A DNA stretch of 64,000 bases from Actinomycetota bacterium (GCA_947454105.1 CANGIP010000006.1:62001-126000); one strand, 5' to 3'. Positions 1 to 8,908 are shown, numbered from the stretch's first letter. Program-made: numbers and translations. The notes: generated from the sequence alone by a model not told the origin.

Positions 1-886
1 GATTTAAGCCGAGCAATTGCGCGGTGAGTAGATCAACAACTCCAGTTGCCGTGACGCGCATATTTTGTTGAAAAGCTGTCACCGCGTTGGTTGTGCCAGA
101 ACCAAATCGACCATCAACTCCGCCCTTCAACGAAATTCCCGAAGTAACCAAGGCCTTTTGCAGTGCTTTCACCGCATCGTTGTTGTCGCCGATAATAGGG
201 AACTGATTCGGAATGGTTGCTGGCGCAGCAGTAGCTGATGGAGCGTTTGTCGTAGCGACGATTGATTGAACGCTTCCGTCAACGATGCCAAGTGAAATTG
301 CAGTTGTGATATCAACAACTCCAGTTGCCGTGAGTCCACGACTTGTTTGATATACCGAAACTGCGTTTGTTGTGCCGGCTCCAAAAATTCCATCGATGCC
401 ACCGCGCACAGAAATTGACGCATTTGTTAAAGCTTGCTGGAGCGCTGTCACTATCGCACCGCGTTGACCAAGTCTTGGCAAGGCTGGGCTCGGCGCAAGT
501 CCGAGAAGAAATGCAGTCGTCGTATTCACGACACCAGAGTTCACGAGACCCTGGCGCGATTGAAAGGTTTTGATGGCGTTGGATGTGCCATTTCCGAAAA
601 TTCCGTCGACGCCACCGGTCACGGAAATTCCTTGAGCGACGAGTGCTTGTTGAAGCGAACGAACTGCTTGACCTCGGTCGCCAATTTGCGGAAACGTCGA
701 TGCAGTATTTGTTGAAAGTAAGTGAATGACCGAACTTTGTGCCGGCGTCGTAGCGGCGTGAACCGTGGTTGTACCCCACGCGGCAGAAATAACAAGAGTG
801 ATCACCGTGGCACCAACAGATGTGAGGGTCCGGGTGCGTAGTCGCAGTCGTGGAGCCGCGAGATCGGGGTGTTTGGCAATGAGCAC
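1..886 (-). CDS. Exported protein with three peptidoglycan-binding repeats (C-terminus beyond window)
   Basis: This gene is read from the minus strand and has no stop inside the window, so only the first 295 residues are seen. The frame opens at GTG 884-886, directly after an in-frame TAG at 887-889. An arginine-rich start (RLRLRTRT) followed by a hydrophobic stretch at about residues 25-46 (TVITLVISAAW) looks like a signal peptide or membrane anchor. Three copies of a PG_binding_1 (PF01471) type repeat follow at about residues 64-125, 135-195 and 226-290. Each has the pattern G-D/Q-R/N-G/N..V..LQ.AL, then GGVDG.FG.GT.NA...FQ, then TGVV. The family binds peptidoglycan and usually targets a catalytic domain to the wall. 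Any such domain lies beyond base 1. It is divergent from mraZ. The ORFs at 169-423 and 312-779 are other frames of this gene. Confidence 0.85.
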   Translation of the reverse strand, partial: MLIAKHPDLAAPRLRLRTRTLTSVGATVITLVISAAWGTTTVHAATTPAQSSVIHLLSTNTASTFPQIGDRGQAVRSLQQALVAQGISVTGGVDGIFGNGTSNAIKTFQSRQGLVNSGVVNTTTAFLLGLAPSPALPRLGQRGAIVTALQQALTNASISVRGGIDGIFGAGTTNAVSVYQTSRGLTATGVVDITTAISLGIVDGSVQSIVATTNAPSATAAPATIPNQFPIIGDNNDAVKALQKALVTSGISLKGGVDGRFGSGTTNAVTAFQQNMRVTATGVVDLLTAQLLGLN

Positions 887-992
887 CTATGGGTATCGGC
901 GCCTTGCTCCGCCCAACTTGAGGATTTCATGAAGATTTTCTCTGAATGTGGACTTTCTGAGCCAATTGCGCCGAGTGGCCCGAAAAAATTCC

Positions 993-1077
993 AAAAAAGT
1001 GGCGCGAAAAGGGGAAAAGTGGTTGACAAAGGGGGGTGTTGGGGTGCAAAGTGGAGGACATAGGGGAAATGTGGAGG
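993..1077 (+). promoter_or_regulatory. mraZ upstream region with phased AAAGTGG/AAAGGGG repeats (candidate MraZ boxes)
   Basis: The 240 bases between the divergent gene and mraZ hold a purine-rich ladder. GTGG elements begin at 999, 1019, 1051 and 1071. GGGG elements begin at 1011, 1031 and 1063. The spacing is regular: 12 bases from GTGG to the next GGGG and 20 from GTGG to GTGG, with one step of 32. MraZ proteins are known to bind direct repeats upstream of their own gene (TGGGN in E. coli, AAAGTG-type boxes in Mollicutes), so this array is a good candidate for the autoregulatory operator of the dcw operon. A TTGACA lies at 1023-1028 but I see no convincing -10 at the right distance. Confidence 0.6.
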
Positions 1078-1126
1078 CAGAAACCACATTTTTCTTGGTT
1101 TTCATCACGTCACGAGAGGCAGATCA

Positions 1127-1549
1127 GTGGAAGGTTTCGTTGGTAGGTACGAGCGTCAGCTTGACCCCAAGGGTCGAGTCGCGCTTCCGGCGACCTTCCG
1201 AAACCGTCTCGAACCCCGTTGCTATTTGGTGCTCGGCCAGGACAAGTGCATCAGCGTGGTCACTGTTGCGGTCTCTCTCTCCTGGGCTGAAGAGATGACT
1301 CAGGCCGTCAAGCGTGGCGAAAAGAGCAGAGCCGAATTGCGCGCCATGGCCGCCAATATGGTCGAAGTCCAAGTTGATAGCCAGGGTCGGATCACGCTCG
1401 ATGAAAATCTGCGTCAGTTTGCAGGTCTCAGCGCTGGCTCGAAGGTTGTCGTTTCCGGAGCCTTTGACTCAGTTGAAATCTGGGAACCAAGCCGATTCGC
1501 TCGAATGTTGGCGACTGGTGAGGGTGTCATTGCCGGTGAGGGCGAATGA
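1127..1549 (+). CDS. mraZ: MraZ transcriptional regulator
   Basis: The 140-residue product has the usual MraZ length and two SpoVT/AbrB-type half domains. The first is at about residues 5-50 (RYERQLDPKGRVALPATFR) and the second at about 78-120 (VDSQGRITLDENLRQ). MraZ is a ring-forming DNA-binding protein that controls the division and cell-wall cluster and is nearly always its first gene, as here. The start is GTG 1127 with a purine-rich GAGAGG at 1114-1119. Its stop overlaps the rsmH start. Candidate binding repeats lie just upstream at 993-1077, so autoregulation is likely but inferred. Confidence 0.97.
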   Translation: MEGFVGRYERQLDPKGRVALPATFRNRLEPRCYLVLGQDKCISVVTVAVSLSWAEEMTQAVKRGEKSRAELRAMAANMVEVQVDSQGRITLDENLRQFAGLSAGSKVVVSGAFDSVEIWEPSRFARMLATGEGVIAGEGE

Positions 1550-2484
1550 TGTCAGCTCAACCGGCAACTTTTTCGCATGACCCAGTGATGGTGCGCGAAA
1601 TTGCCGAACTGTTCGTGAGCGTTCCTGATGGGGTTGTTCTTGATGCAACTCTTGGGGGCGCTGGACACACCACGGCCATTCTCGATGCGCACCCTGGGCT
1701 TCGAGTGCTTGGCCTAGACCGGGATCCAGCAGCACTGGAAGCATCTCGAGTGCGCTTAGCGCCGTACGGCGATCGCGCTATGTTGCAACACCGCCGCTTT
1801 GACGATCTAGATGCGGCGATGTCTGAGGCAGGTATCGACGAGTTGTCGGGCGCGCTTTTTGATCTTGGGGTCTCATCGCATCAGTTCGATAGTGGTGAAC
1901 GGGGTTTTTCCTATCGTCACGATGCTCCGCTTGACATGCGCATGGATACAACTGAGTTGACGACTGCGGCTGACGTTGTCAACCAAGCATCAGAAGGCGA
2001 AATCGCCCATTTGTTGCGTGAGTTTTCTGATGAGAAGTTTGCTGGTCGAATTGCGCGAGCAATTGTTGCCGCACGACCGATTCACACCACGGCCGAACTC
2101 GCCGACATTGTCGCCTCAGCCATTCCGGCCCCAGCCCGCCGCCGCGGTGGACATCCTGCCAAACGAACTTTTCAAGCATTGCGGATCTCGTTGAATAAGG
2201 AACTAGAAATTCTGCCGAATGCCATTGATTCAGCCGTGCGACGCACCCGAAGCGGTGGTCGCGTGGCGGTGTTGTCATACCACTCTGGTGAAGATCGCAT
2301 CGTTAAGGCGCGATTTAAACAACATGCCACCGGCGGTTGCGAATGTCCCAACACCCTTCCATGTGGCTGTGGAGCGACGCGCCTTGTCCGTTTGGTGCGC
2401 GTGGCGTCAAAGCCAAGTGCTGAAGAGCAATTGGCCAACCCCCGTAGTAGTTCAGCCCGTCTTCGCGTTGCGGAGGTGATCTGA
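1546..2484 (+). CDS. rsmH: 16S rRNA (cytosine-1402-N4)-methyltransferase RsmH
   Basis: RsmH (MraW) adds the N4 methyl group to C1402 of 16S rRNA in the ribosomal P site, using S-adenosylmethionine. The 312-residue protein matches the family length. The SAM-binding loop is at residues 33-43 (DATLGGAGHTT). Further family segments are FDLGVSSHQFD and SYHSGEDRIVK. Start ATG 1546 overlaps the mraZ stop; ATG 1549 is an equally possible start. It is second in the dcw operon, its standard position. Confidence 0.97.
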   Translation: MMSAQPATFSHDPVMVREIAELFVSVPDGVVLDATLGGAGHTTAILDAHPGLRVLGLDRDPAALEASRVRLAPYGDRAMLQHRRFDDLDAAMSEAGIDELSGALFDLGVSSHQFDSGERGFSYRHDAPLDMRMDTTELTTAADVVNQASEGEIAHLLREFSDEKFAGRIARAIVAARPIHTTAELADIVASAIPAPARRRGGHPAKRTFQALRISLNKELEILPNAIDSAVRRTRSGGRVAVLSYHSGEDRIVKARFKQHATGGCECPNTLPCGCGATRLVRLVRVASKPSAEEQLANPRSSSARLRVAEVI

Positions 2485-3017
2485 TGGCTCGACCAGTCAA
2501 AGTTGCACGCACTGCACCACAACCAAAGGCTGCGCCGCAGCGTAAGAAAGTGACGACGCGGACCGCTCAGCAACGACGTACCCAGTCTTCGCCAATTGCA
2601 CGCGCAGTTACCCAGCGTGACGTCACTAAGCGCACTCGGCGGTTTGTGATTGTTGGCTCTTCAATTGCATTTTTGGCCATTGCCATGATGATGTTGGTTG
2701 TCGTTTTTCAAACCCGTATCGCTGAGACCCAACTCAATATCGACAAAATTGAATCCCAAATTTCTGCTGAACGTGATCGTTACGACGCATTGCGCCTGGA
2801 GCGATCGAGCCTTCGTGAACCGTCACGTTTAGTGACTGAAGCGACAGGAATGGGAATGGTCCCTGGCAATGGCACCGACTTTGTTTCGGTCGATCCATTG
2901 ACTGTTGCTCAAGTTTTGGTTTCAACTGGCGGAGTTGATCCTGAACTCCTCTCGGTTTCACATGATCCACTTGTGAACTACGGCGCAGTGAAGTCGACGA
3001 TCGGAGATCGGCCATGA
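2484..3017 (+). CDS. ftsL: FtsL-like septum formation protein
   Basis: The 177-residue protein has the FtsL/DivIC plan. A basic cytoplasmic N-terminus (residues 1-53, rich in K, R, Q) is followed by one membrane segment at about 54-76 and a predicted coiled coil at about 78-115 (TQLNIDKIESQISAERDR). FtsL joins FtsQ and FtsB/DivIC in the divisome and helps activate FtsW-FtsI. Sequence conservation in this family is weak, so the call rests mostly on topology and position between rsmH and ftsI. A long Shine-Dalgarno match, GGAGGTGAT, sits at 2473-2481 inside the end of rsmH. Confidence 0.85.
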   Translation: MARPVKVARTAPQPKAAPQRKKVTTRTAQQRRTQSSPIARAVTQRDVTKRTRRFVIVGSSIAFLAIAMMMLVVVFQTRIAETQLNIDKIESQISAERDRYDALRLERSSLREPSRLVTEATGMGMVPGNGTDFVSVDPLTVAQVLVSTGGVDPELLSVSHDPLVNYGAVKSTIGDRP

Positions 3018-5056
3018 CCCCCCGAAAGCCGACTCCGACTCGTACGACTCGCTCGTCAGTCGCAAAACGCACCGCGACAACGCCGCGTCGGGCATCATCT
3101 TCACGTGCTGGATCTTCACGAACTGCAACATCTCGAACTGCAACATCTCGAACTGCAACATCTCGAACTGCAACATCTCGAACTACGTCATCGCGATCTA
3201 AAACCCCGAGTTCACGTAGTTCAAGTTCACGTAGTTCAAGTTCACGCACGCCAAAGCGTTCGTCTTTTTTGGCTTCACGATTAGCGCCACAAGTTGCTCA
3301 CAAAGCAAGAGTCTGGCGGAGCGGCTCGGCGCGTCGTCGTTTCCAGTGGTTTGTTGGAATCGCGGTCGTGCTTCTCACTATTTTGGTCGGCTGGTCGGTC
3401 AAGGTTCAGGTAGTAAACGGAAGTGGCTATCGCGCGTATGGAGTATCCCAGCGCGAGTCAAGTATCAAAATCCCAGCGGCTCGCGGAACAATTTTCGATC
3501 GCGATGGAAATGAGATGGCGATTACGGTTCCCGCACTTTCGCTGTACGCCGATCCTCGTGCCGTACTTGACCCTGCGGCTACCGCTCATGTGCTGGGTCA
3601 AATGCTTGGGTTTGATACGACTGCTGAATCTGAATTAGCGACAAAGTTGGCGAATCAGAAGCAGTCATTTGTGTACATCCAACGTTTTGTTGATCAAGAT
3701 GTAGCAGATGCTGTTCTTTCATTGAACCTCTCGGGAGTCAACGGAGTCAGTGAACCCAAGCGAGTTCAGGTTGCTGGTGGACTAGCAGCCAACATCATTG
3801 GTCGCACTGATCCATTCGGTGCTGGTGCAACTGGTCTTGAACTTCAGTACGACAAAGTGTTGACGGGTATCGACGGTGAAATGGTCAAGCAGGCTTCACG
3901 TGGTCGTAGCCTTCCAGGTACAAGCCACATAGTTTCGCAGGCACGCCCGGGTACCGATCTTGTGCTCACAATTGATCGTTCGATGCAATATCAAACTGAG
4001 CAAGCTCTTCTCGCTCGAGTCAATGAACTATCGGCAAAGGGCGGCAACGCGATCATCTTGGATACCAAGAGTGGCGAAGTGTTGTCGATCGCGAGTGTGC
4101 GACGTGGAGATGATGGGGTGGCCGCAATTACTGCAGGCAACTTAGCTGCGGTCGAGGCATACGAACCTGGATCAGTTGCAAAAGTGTTTAGTGTGTCGGC
4201 CACAATCGACTCAGGCGTGGCGACTCCCGATCGGGTGTACGACGTCCCAGGAACTTTTACTTTTGACCCTGGCACTGATTTTGAATACACGATTAACGAT
4301 GCGTATCCACACGATCTTGAGCCAATGACGTTGCGAAACATTCTCGTGCACTCGTCCAACATCGGAACGATGTTGGCAGCGAGTGAATTGGGTTCGCCCA
4401 AACTTCATGATTACTTATCAAGTTTCGGATTTGGCAAATTATCTGATCTGGATTTCCCAGGCGAGAGTGCCGGAATTTTGAAGGCTCCTGAAGATTGGAA
4501 AGGTTCACAAAACGGAACCATTGCCTATGGGTACGGATTCTCTGCGACCTCATTGCAGCTCGTTTCAGCAGTGAATGCTGTAGCAAACAAAGGCATGTAT
4601 GTTGCGCCAAAGTTTGTTCGAGCAACGATTGATGAGAAGGGATCTAAATGGGAAACTCCATCAGGGTCAACTCATCGCGTTATTTCAGAAGCATCAGCTG
4701 CAACCATGACCGACATGTTGACTGGTGTTGTTTGTGAAGGTACCGGTACTCGCGCTCAAGTCAGTGGAATTTCAGTCGCGGGAAAAACAGGTACTGGATA
4801 CAAGATTCAGGCCAACGGTACATATAAGAGTGACGATGGATTGCGTTCGTACTTCGCTACATTCGTTGGGTTCTTCCCAGCGAAGGATCCACAAGTAACG
4901 ATTCTTGTCTCCATTGACGAACCAGATCGCTCGAGTCGTGACCGCTTCGGTGGAACAGCGGCGGCACCAGTCTTTGCAAATTTGGCCGAGATGGCTATCC
5001 ATGAAATGTCAATTCAGCCCACACCAGGTGACACTGGTTGCCCAGTAGGTGGCTGA
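3014..5056 (+). CDS. ftsI: Penicillin-binding protein FtsI/PbpB (septal transpeptidase)
   Basis: This 680-residue class B penicillin-binding protein cross-links septal peptidoglycan together with FtsW. It has a long basic Ser/Thr/Arg-rich cytoplasmic tail (about residues 1-108), one membrane anchor at about 112-132, a PBP dimerisation domain starting near AARGTIFDRDG, and a C-terminal transpeptidase domain. The catalytic motifs are present: Ser387-V-A-Lys390, Ser447-Ser-Asn449 and Lys591-Thr-Gly593. The N-terminal tail is longer than in enteric FtsI, as is common in Actinobacteria, and is partly encoded by perfect tandem 15-base repeats (3121-3240). The start overlaps the ftsL stop (ATGA). 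Confidence 0.97.
   Translation: MTPRKPTPTRTTRSSVAKRTATTPRRASSSRAGSSRTATSRTATSRTATSRTATSRTTSSRSKTPSSRSSSSRSSSSRTPKRSSFLASRLAPQVAHKARVWRSGSARRRFQWFVGIAVVLLTILVGWSVKVQVVNGSGYRAYGVSQRESSIKIPAARGTIFDRDGNEMAITVPALSLYADPRAVLDPAATAHVLGQMLGFDTTAESELATKLANQKQSFVYIQRFVDQDVADAVLSLNLSGVNGVSEPKRVQVAGGLAANIIGRTDPFGAGATGLELQYDKVLTGIDGEMVKQASRGRSLPGTSHIVSQARPGTDLVLTIDRSMQYQTEQALLARVNELSAKGGNAIILDTKSGEVLSIASVRRGDDGVAAITAGNLAAVEAYEPGSVAKVFSVSATIDSGVATPDRVYDVPGTFTFDPGTDFEYTINDAYPHDLEPMTLRNILVHSSNIGTMLAASELGSPKLHDYLSSFGFGKLSDLDFPGESAGILKAPEDWKGSQNGTIAYGYGFSATSLQLVSAVNAVANKGMYVAPKFVRATIDEKGSKWETPSGSTHRVISEASAATMTDMLTGVVCEGTGTRAQVSGISVAGKTGTGYKIQANGTYKSDDGLRSYFATFVGFFPAKDPQVTILVSIDEPDRSSRDRFGGTAAAPVFANLAEMAIHEMSIQPTPGDTGCPVGG
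3121..3240 (+). repeat. Two short tandem 15-base repeats inside ftsI
   Basis: Four identical copies of AACTGCAACATCTCG occupy 3121-3180, with a degenerate fifth at 3181-3195. Two identical copies of TTCACGTAGTTCAAG follow at 3211-3240. They encode short Ser/Arg/Thr/Ala repeats in the cytoplasmic tail of FtsI. Because the unit is a multiple of three, a gain or loss of copies would change tail length without shifting the frame. Confidence 0.95.
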
Positions 5057-5058
5057 GT

Positions 5059-6489
5059 ATGGCGCAACGTCGGGTTGAGGAAATGATGAGTGCTTGTGCT
5101 GTCTCGGCACCGCGATTGTTGAACGGCACTCCCGAAGTTCTCGTTAGCTCAATGACGCACGATTCGCGCCAAGTTCGTGTTGGGTCTCTTTTCTGCTGTA
5201 TCAAGGGCGAAAAATTTGATGGCCATGATTTTGCCGCGGCGGCAGTTGAACGTGGGGCAGTTGCGTTACTCGTTCAACATGAGATTGCCGATATTTCTAT
5301 TGATATCCCGCAAATCATTGTTGACGAACCTCGGGCCTGCGTCGGCTTTGCGGCTGCTGAACTGTACGGAAATCCTTCACGACATCTATCTCTTGTGGGA
5401 ATCACTGGTACTAACGGGAAAACGACGACTGCGCATCTACTTGCCTCGATCATGAAGGCCTCCGGAATGCAAACCGAAGTCATCGGCACGTTGAGCGGCA
5501 CTTTTACTACGCCCGAGGCAACTGATTTGCAACGAAACTTCTCAGAAATGGTTGCGAATGGAACTCGCGCAGTGGCCATGGAAGTTTCCAGTCATGCTTT
5601 GTCGCTTGGGCGAGTGAATGGAACTGCTTTTGCGGCTTGTGTTTTCACCAACCTTGGACGGGACCACCTAGATTTTCACGGGTCTGAAGAAAACTATTTT
5701 CAGGCCAAGGCCCGACTATTTGCTCTCGAGTTCACACCAGTGGGAGTCGTCAACGCCGATGATGCATTTGGCCAACGACTTCTCACAGATTCTCCGATTT
5801 CGATGACACCATTTTCTTTGAGCGATGTGGACGAATTACAAGTCTCGGCAACTGCTCACCAATATGTCTGGAGCGGTCGTACGATTCGAGTCGGTATTGG
5901 TGGAACTGTCAATGTCATGAACTCGATTGCAGCTGCGACAACGGCTCGTGAGATTGGCATCAGTATTGATGACATCGTGAATGGACTTGAATCCGCTCCT
6001 GCAGTGCCGGGCCGTTTTGAACAAGTTGAGGGTGGTCAAGATTTTGTAGTGCTCGTTGACTTTGCTCATACGCCTGATGGTCTTGCCGAGGTTCTGCGCT
6101 CAGTTCGTGCATCGTCTCCTGAATCAAGGGTGATTTTGGTTTTTGGATGTGGTGGAGATCGCGACAAAATGAAGCGACCAATTATGGGCGAGATTGCCGT
6201 TTCTTTAGCAGATGTCGTGATTGTCACTTCGGATAACCCGCGTTCAGAAGATCCTGAGGCAATTATGTCGTCGATCATTGCGGGTATTCCAGATCACATG
6301 CGACATCGACTGTTATCAACCGATGTTGATCGCCGTCGAGCGATTCAACGTGCAATCAATGTTGCTCGCCCTGGAGATGTTGTTCTCATCGCCGGTAAAG
6401 GTCATGAAGTGAATCAAACAATTGGTACCGAAAATTATCCATTTGATGACCGTATGGTTGCGTTAGAAATGTTGAGGAGTGTCGCATGA
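5059..6489 (+). CDS. murE: UDP-MurNAc-tripeptide synthetase MurE (meso-diaminopimelate type)
   Basis: MurE adds the third stem-peptide residue to UDP-MurNAc-L-Ala-D-Glu in the cytoplasm. The 476-residue protein has the three Mur ligase domains and the ATP loop GITGTNGKTTT at about 114-124. The motif DNPR at residues 392-395, followed by SEDP, is the signature of enzymes that use meso-diaminopimelate, so the wall is probably DAP-type. The frame extends to TTG 5038, but I chose ATG 5059, which lies just after the ftsI stop and has AGGTGG at 5047-5052. The gene that normally follows, murF, is missing here. Confidence 0.95.
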   Translation: MAQRRVEEMMSACAVSAPRLLNGTPEVLVSSMTHDSRQVRVGSLFCCIKGEKFDGHDFAAAAVERGAVALLVQHEIADISIDIPQIIVDEPRACVGFAAAELYGNPSRHLSLVGITGTNGKTTTAHLLASIMKASGMQTEVIGTLSGTFTTPEATDLQRNFSEMVANGTRAVAMEVSSHALSLGRVNGTAFAACVFTNLGRDHLDFHGSEENYFQAKARLFALEFTPVGVVNADDAFGQRLLTDSPISMTPFSLSDVDELQVSATAHQYVWSGRTIRVGIGGTVNVMNSIAAATTAREIGISIDDIVNGLESAPAVPGRFEQVEGGQDFVVLVDFAHTPDGLAEVLRSVRASSPESRVILVFGCGGDRDKMKRPIMGEIAVSLADVVIVTSDNPRSEDPEAIMSSIIAGIPDHMRHRLLSTDVDRRRAIQRAINVARPGDVVLIAGKGHEVNQTIGTENYPFDDRMVALEMLRSVA

Positions 6490-7556
6490 TCGCCGTCATG
6501 ATCGCTGGAGCAACGGCCATGTTCTTCTCGCTACTCGGAAGTCGTTTTCTTATTTCTTTCTTTCGTAATCGTGGCAAAGGTCAGCCAATTTTGGGCAAAG
6601 AAGACCACGGTCCAGAGCACCATCAAAAGAAGTCGGGAACGCCCACGATGGGCGGACTTGCCATTGTTTCTTCGGCAATGGTTGGTTGGACGGTGGCGCA
6701 CCTTCGTGACGGACTTGCATTTTCAAATCAGGCTCTGATTATTTGGGTCGGCATTTTGGTGATGGCCGGGATGGGTCTTTTAGATGACGTCATCAAAGTG
6801 AACAAAGGACACAATCGAGGAATCTTTTGGAAAAAGAAGGGTTACATCACCTTCGCCATGGCTTGTGGAATCACCTGGTGGTTGGCAGCTGCGACTGATA
6901 TTTCTGAAACTTTGTCGTTCACCCGCTTTGACTTGCCGGGCTGGCAGATTCCATGGTGGCTTTGGGTCGTATGGACTGCAGGCATGATGTGGGCAACGAC
7001 CAATGCAGTCAACGTCACTGATGGTCTTGATGGATTGGCTGGGGGATCGGCTCTGTTTGGGTTTTTGGCATTTACTGTCATCGGCTACTGGTCATTTAGA
7101 AATCCTGAGTTATACGGCGTACTTGCCGGAGGCACTGTGAATCCGCTCGACCTTGCCGTGTTATCTGCAGCTTTTGCTGGAGCCTGCGGGGGCTTCTTGT
7201 GGTGGAATGCTGCTCCCGCCAGAATTTTTATGGGTGATGTTGGGGCGCTCGGAATCGGTGCCGCACTTGGATTGCTCGCGGTTGCAACGAACACGCATTT
7301 CCTCTTGCCGTTGATTTGTGGAGTCAATGTGATGGAAGCTGGCTCAGTTGCAATTCAGATGGTGATATTCAAGGCGTCTGGCCGCACCCGACGATTCTTC
7401 CGCATGACACCCATTCACCATCATTTTGAATTGATTGGTTGGCCTGAAACCACAGTCATTATTCGCTTTTGGATTATCGGCGGCATCTGCGTTGCTGGCT
7501 CGTTAGCTCTTTTCATCGGTGACTTCACCCGAATGAGTGACGCGATTCTTCCATGA
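6486..7556 (+). CDS. mraY: Phospho-MurNAc-pentapeptide transferase MraY
   Basis: MraY moves phospho-MurNAc-pentapeptide from UDP to undecaprenyl phosphate, forming lipid I in the membrane. The 356-residue polytopic protein has the family segments KKSGTPTMGGL near the N-terminus, the aspartate-rich loops GLLDDVIKV and NVTDGLDGLAGG, GDVGALGIG, and the C-terminal TPIHHHFELIGWPE. It overlaps the end of murE (ATGA) and is followed by murD with the same kind of overlap. Confidence 0.97.
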   Translation: MIAVMIAGATAMFFSLLGSRFLISFFRNRGKGQPILGKEDHGPEHHQKKSGTPTMGGLAIVSSAMVGWTVAHLRDGLAFSNQALIIWVGILVMAGMGLLDDVIKVNKGHNRGIFWKKKGYITFAMACGITWWLAAATDISETLSFTRFDLPGWQIPWWLWVVWTAGMMWATTNAVNVTDGLDGLAGGSALFGFLAFTVIGYWSFRNPELYGVLAGGTVNPLDLAVLSAAFAGACGGFLWWNAAPARIFMGDVGALGIGAALGLLAVATNTHFLLPLICGVNVMEAGSVAIQMVIFKASGRTRRFFRMTPIHHHFELIGWPETTVIIRFWIIGGICVAGSLALFIGDFTRMSDAILP

Positions 7557-8908
7557 GCAAACCAGTTCTTGTTTATGGCGTTGGTGTTGCGGGTCTCGCA
7601 ACTGTCAATTTCTTGCTCCGCCGAAATATTGATGTCATCGTTGCAGATGATCAACTCGATGAATCAAAACAAGTTGAATTGCGCAAACTTGGAATTGAAG
7701 TTGTCGCAGCACCGTCAGGAAATGTTCTGCGTGACTTGGTGGCGAACTCATCGTACGTTGCTCCTGCTCCCGGGATTCCAGAAAATCATCCGGTCATCAA
7801 CGAAGCAGTCTTGCAACACAAAAATCTGAAGACCGAACTCGATATTGCCTACGAATGGGAATCCGAGCGAACGGGTGGAGCGCGACCAATAGTTGCTGTG
7901 ACGGGCACAGATGGCAAAACCACGACGGTCATGATGACTGAAGCCATATTGCAGGCCGCTGGACGCAAGACACTTGCTTGCGGGAATACCGAAGTTCCTC
8001 TTGTTGATGCGCTGGATATGGAAGTTGATTCATTCGTCGTTGAGGCGTCCTCGTTTCGATTGGCCTTTATTGAAAGTTTTCGTGCAGAGGCGTCTGCTTG
8101 GTTGAACTTTGATTCTGATCATCTTGATTGGCACACATCAATGAGTACCTATGAAGCGGCGAAAGCACGAATATGGCGCAACGTACGAGCGACCGACACC
8201 GCTATCGGCGTTTCTGGTGAGGTCGAAGTTCTAAAGCACCTGCAAGTTGCAACATGTCGTCGTCGTGTTGTCGGAGGATCGGGCGATTATCGCAATGTTG
8301 ATGGGACGTTGACCGGACCGCAGGGCGCGATCATGGCGTCGACAGATTTGCGACGATCTTTACCTCATGATGTTTCAAATGCACTTGTTGCGAGTGCTTT
8401 GTGTATTGAGTCAGGATTGGCAACTTCAGCCCACGCAGCGACAGCTTTGAGTGCCTATACGGCACCTCACCATCGGATTGAATTCATTGGTGAAGCCGAC
8501 GGAGTGCAATGGTTCGACGATTCTAAAGCAACGTCTCCCCACGCCGTGGTGACAGCTTTGCGCGGTTTTGAATCAGTTGTCCTAATCGCTGGTGGGCGTA
8601 ATAAGGGATTAGATCTTGGACAAATCGCGGTTGAAGCATCGCGAGTGAAGTCGGTCGTTGCAATTGGCGAATCAGCTGAAATGATTTCGCAGATTTTTGC
8701 CGGCCTCAAACCGGTCGTTGTAGCCGACTCAATGCAGGCAGCAGTCGAACAAGCAACCCGCATGGCTTCGGCACATGATGTTGTTTTACTTTCGCCAGGC
8801 TGTACCAGTTTTGATTGGTACGGAGGTTACGCAGAACGCGGCGATCACTTTGCGGTACTTGTTCGTCAATATCTTTCTTCAGTTCGTTCACAAGGAGTTC
8901 AAAAATGA
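7553..8908 (+). CDS. murD: UDP-MurNAc-alanine--D-glutamate ligase MurD
   Basis: MurD adds D-glutamate to UDP-MurNAc-L-Ala. The 451-residue protein starts with a Rossmann-like UDP-binding domain (VYGVGVAGLATVNFL). The ATP loop is VTGTDGKTTT, and the central motifs NFDSDHLDWH and the C-terminal WFDDSKATSPHA and LSPGCTSFD are typical of MurD. The ATP loop has Asp where many homologues have Asn (GTNGKST). It overlaps mraY at its start and ftsW at its end. Confidence 0.96.
   Translation: MSKPVLVYGVGVAGLATVNFLLRRNIDVIVADDQLDESKQVELRKLGIEVVAAPSGNVLRDLVANSSYVAPAPGIPENHPVINEAVLQHKNLKTELDIAYEWESERTGGARPIVAVTGTDGKTTTVMMTEAILQAAGRKTLACGNTEVPLVDALDMEVDSFVVEASSFRLAFIESFRAEASAWLNFDSDHLDWHTSMSTYEAAKARIWRNVRATDTAIGVSGEVEVLKHLQVATCRRRVVGGSGDYRNVDGTLTGPQGAIMASTDLRRSLPHDVSNALVASALCIESGLATSAHAATALSAYTAPHHRIEFIGEADGVQWFDDSKATSPHAVVTALRGFESVVLIAGGRNKGLDLGQIAVEASRVKSVVAIGESAEMISQIFAGLKPVVVADSMQAAVEQATRMASAHDVVLLSPGCTSFDWYGGYAERGDHFAVLVRQYLSSVRSQGVQK

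Noticed and set aside
169-779. Minus-strand frames of 84 and 155 codons near the left end
   Set aside because: They are out-of-frame shadows of the long minus-strand frame starting at 886, which alone shows repeated PG-binding motifs and a signal peptide.
3121-3240. Possible CRISPR-like array
   Set aside because: The repeats are 15 bases long, directly adjacent without spacers, in frame within ftsI.
2734-3249. Minus-strand frame rich in VRDVAV and ELREL repeats opposite ftsI
   Set aside because: It is the complement of the tandem 15-base repeats in ftsI. The plus frame has all transpeptidase motifs.
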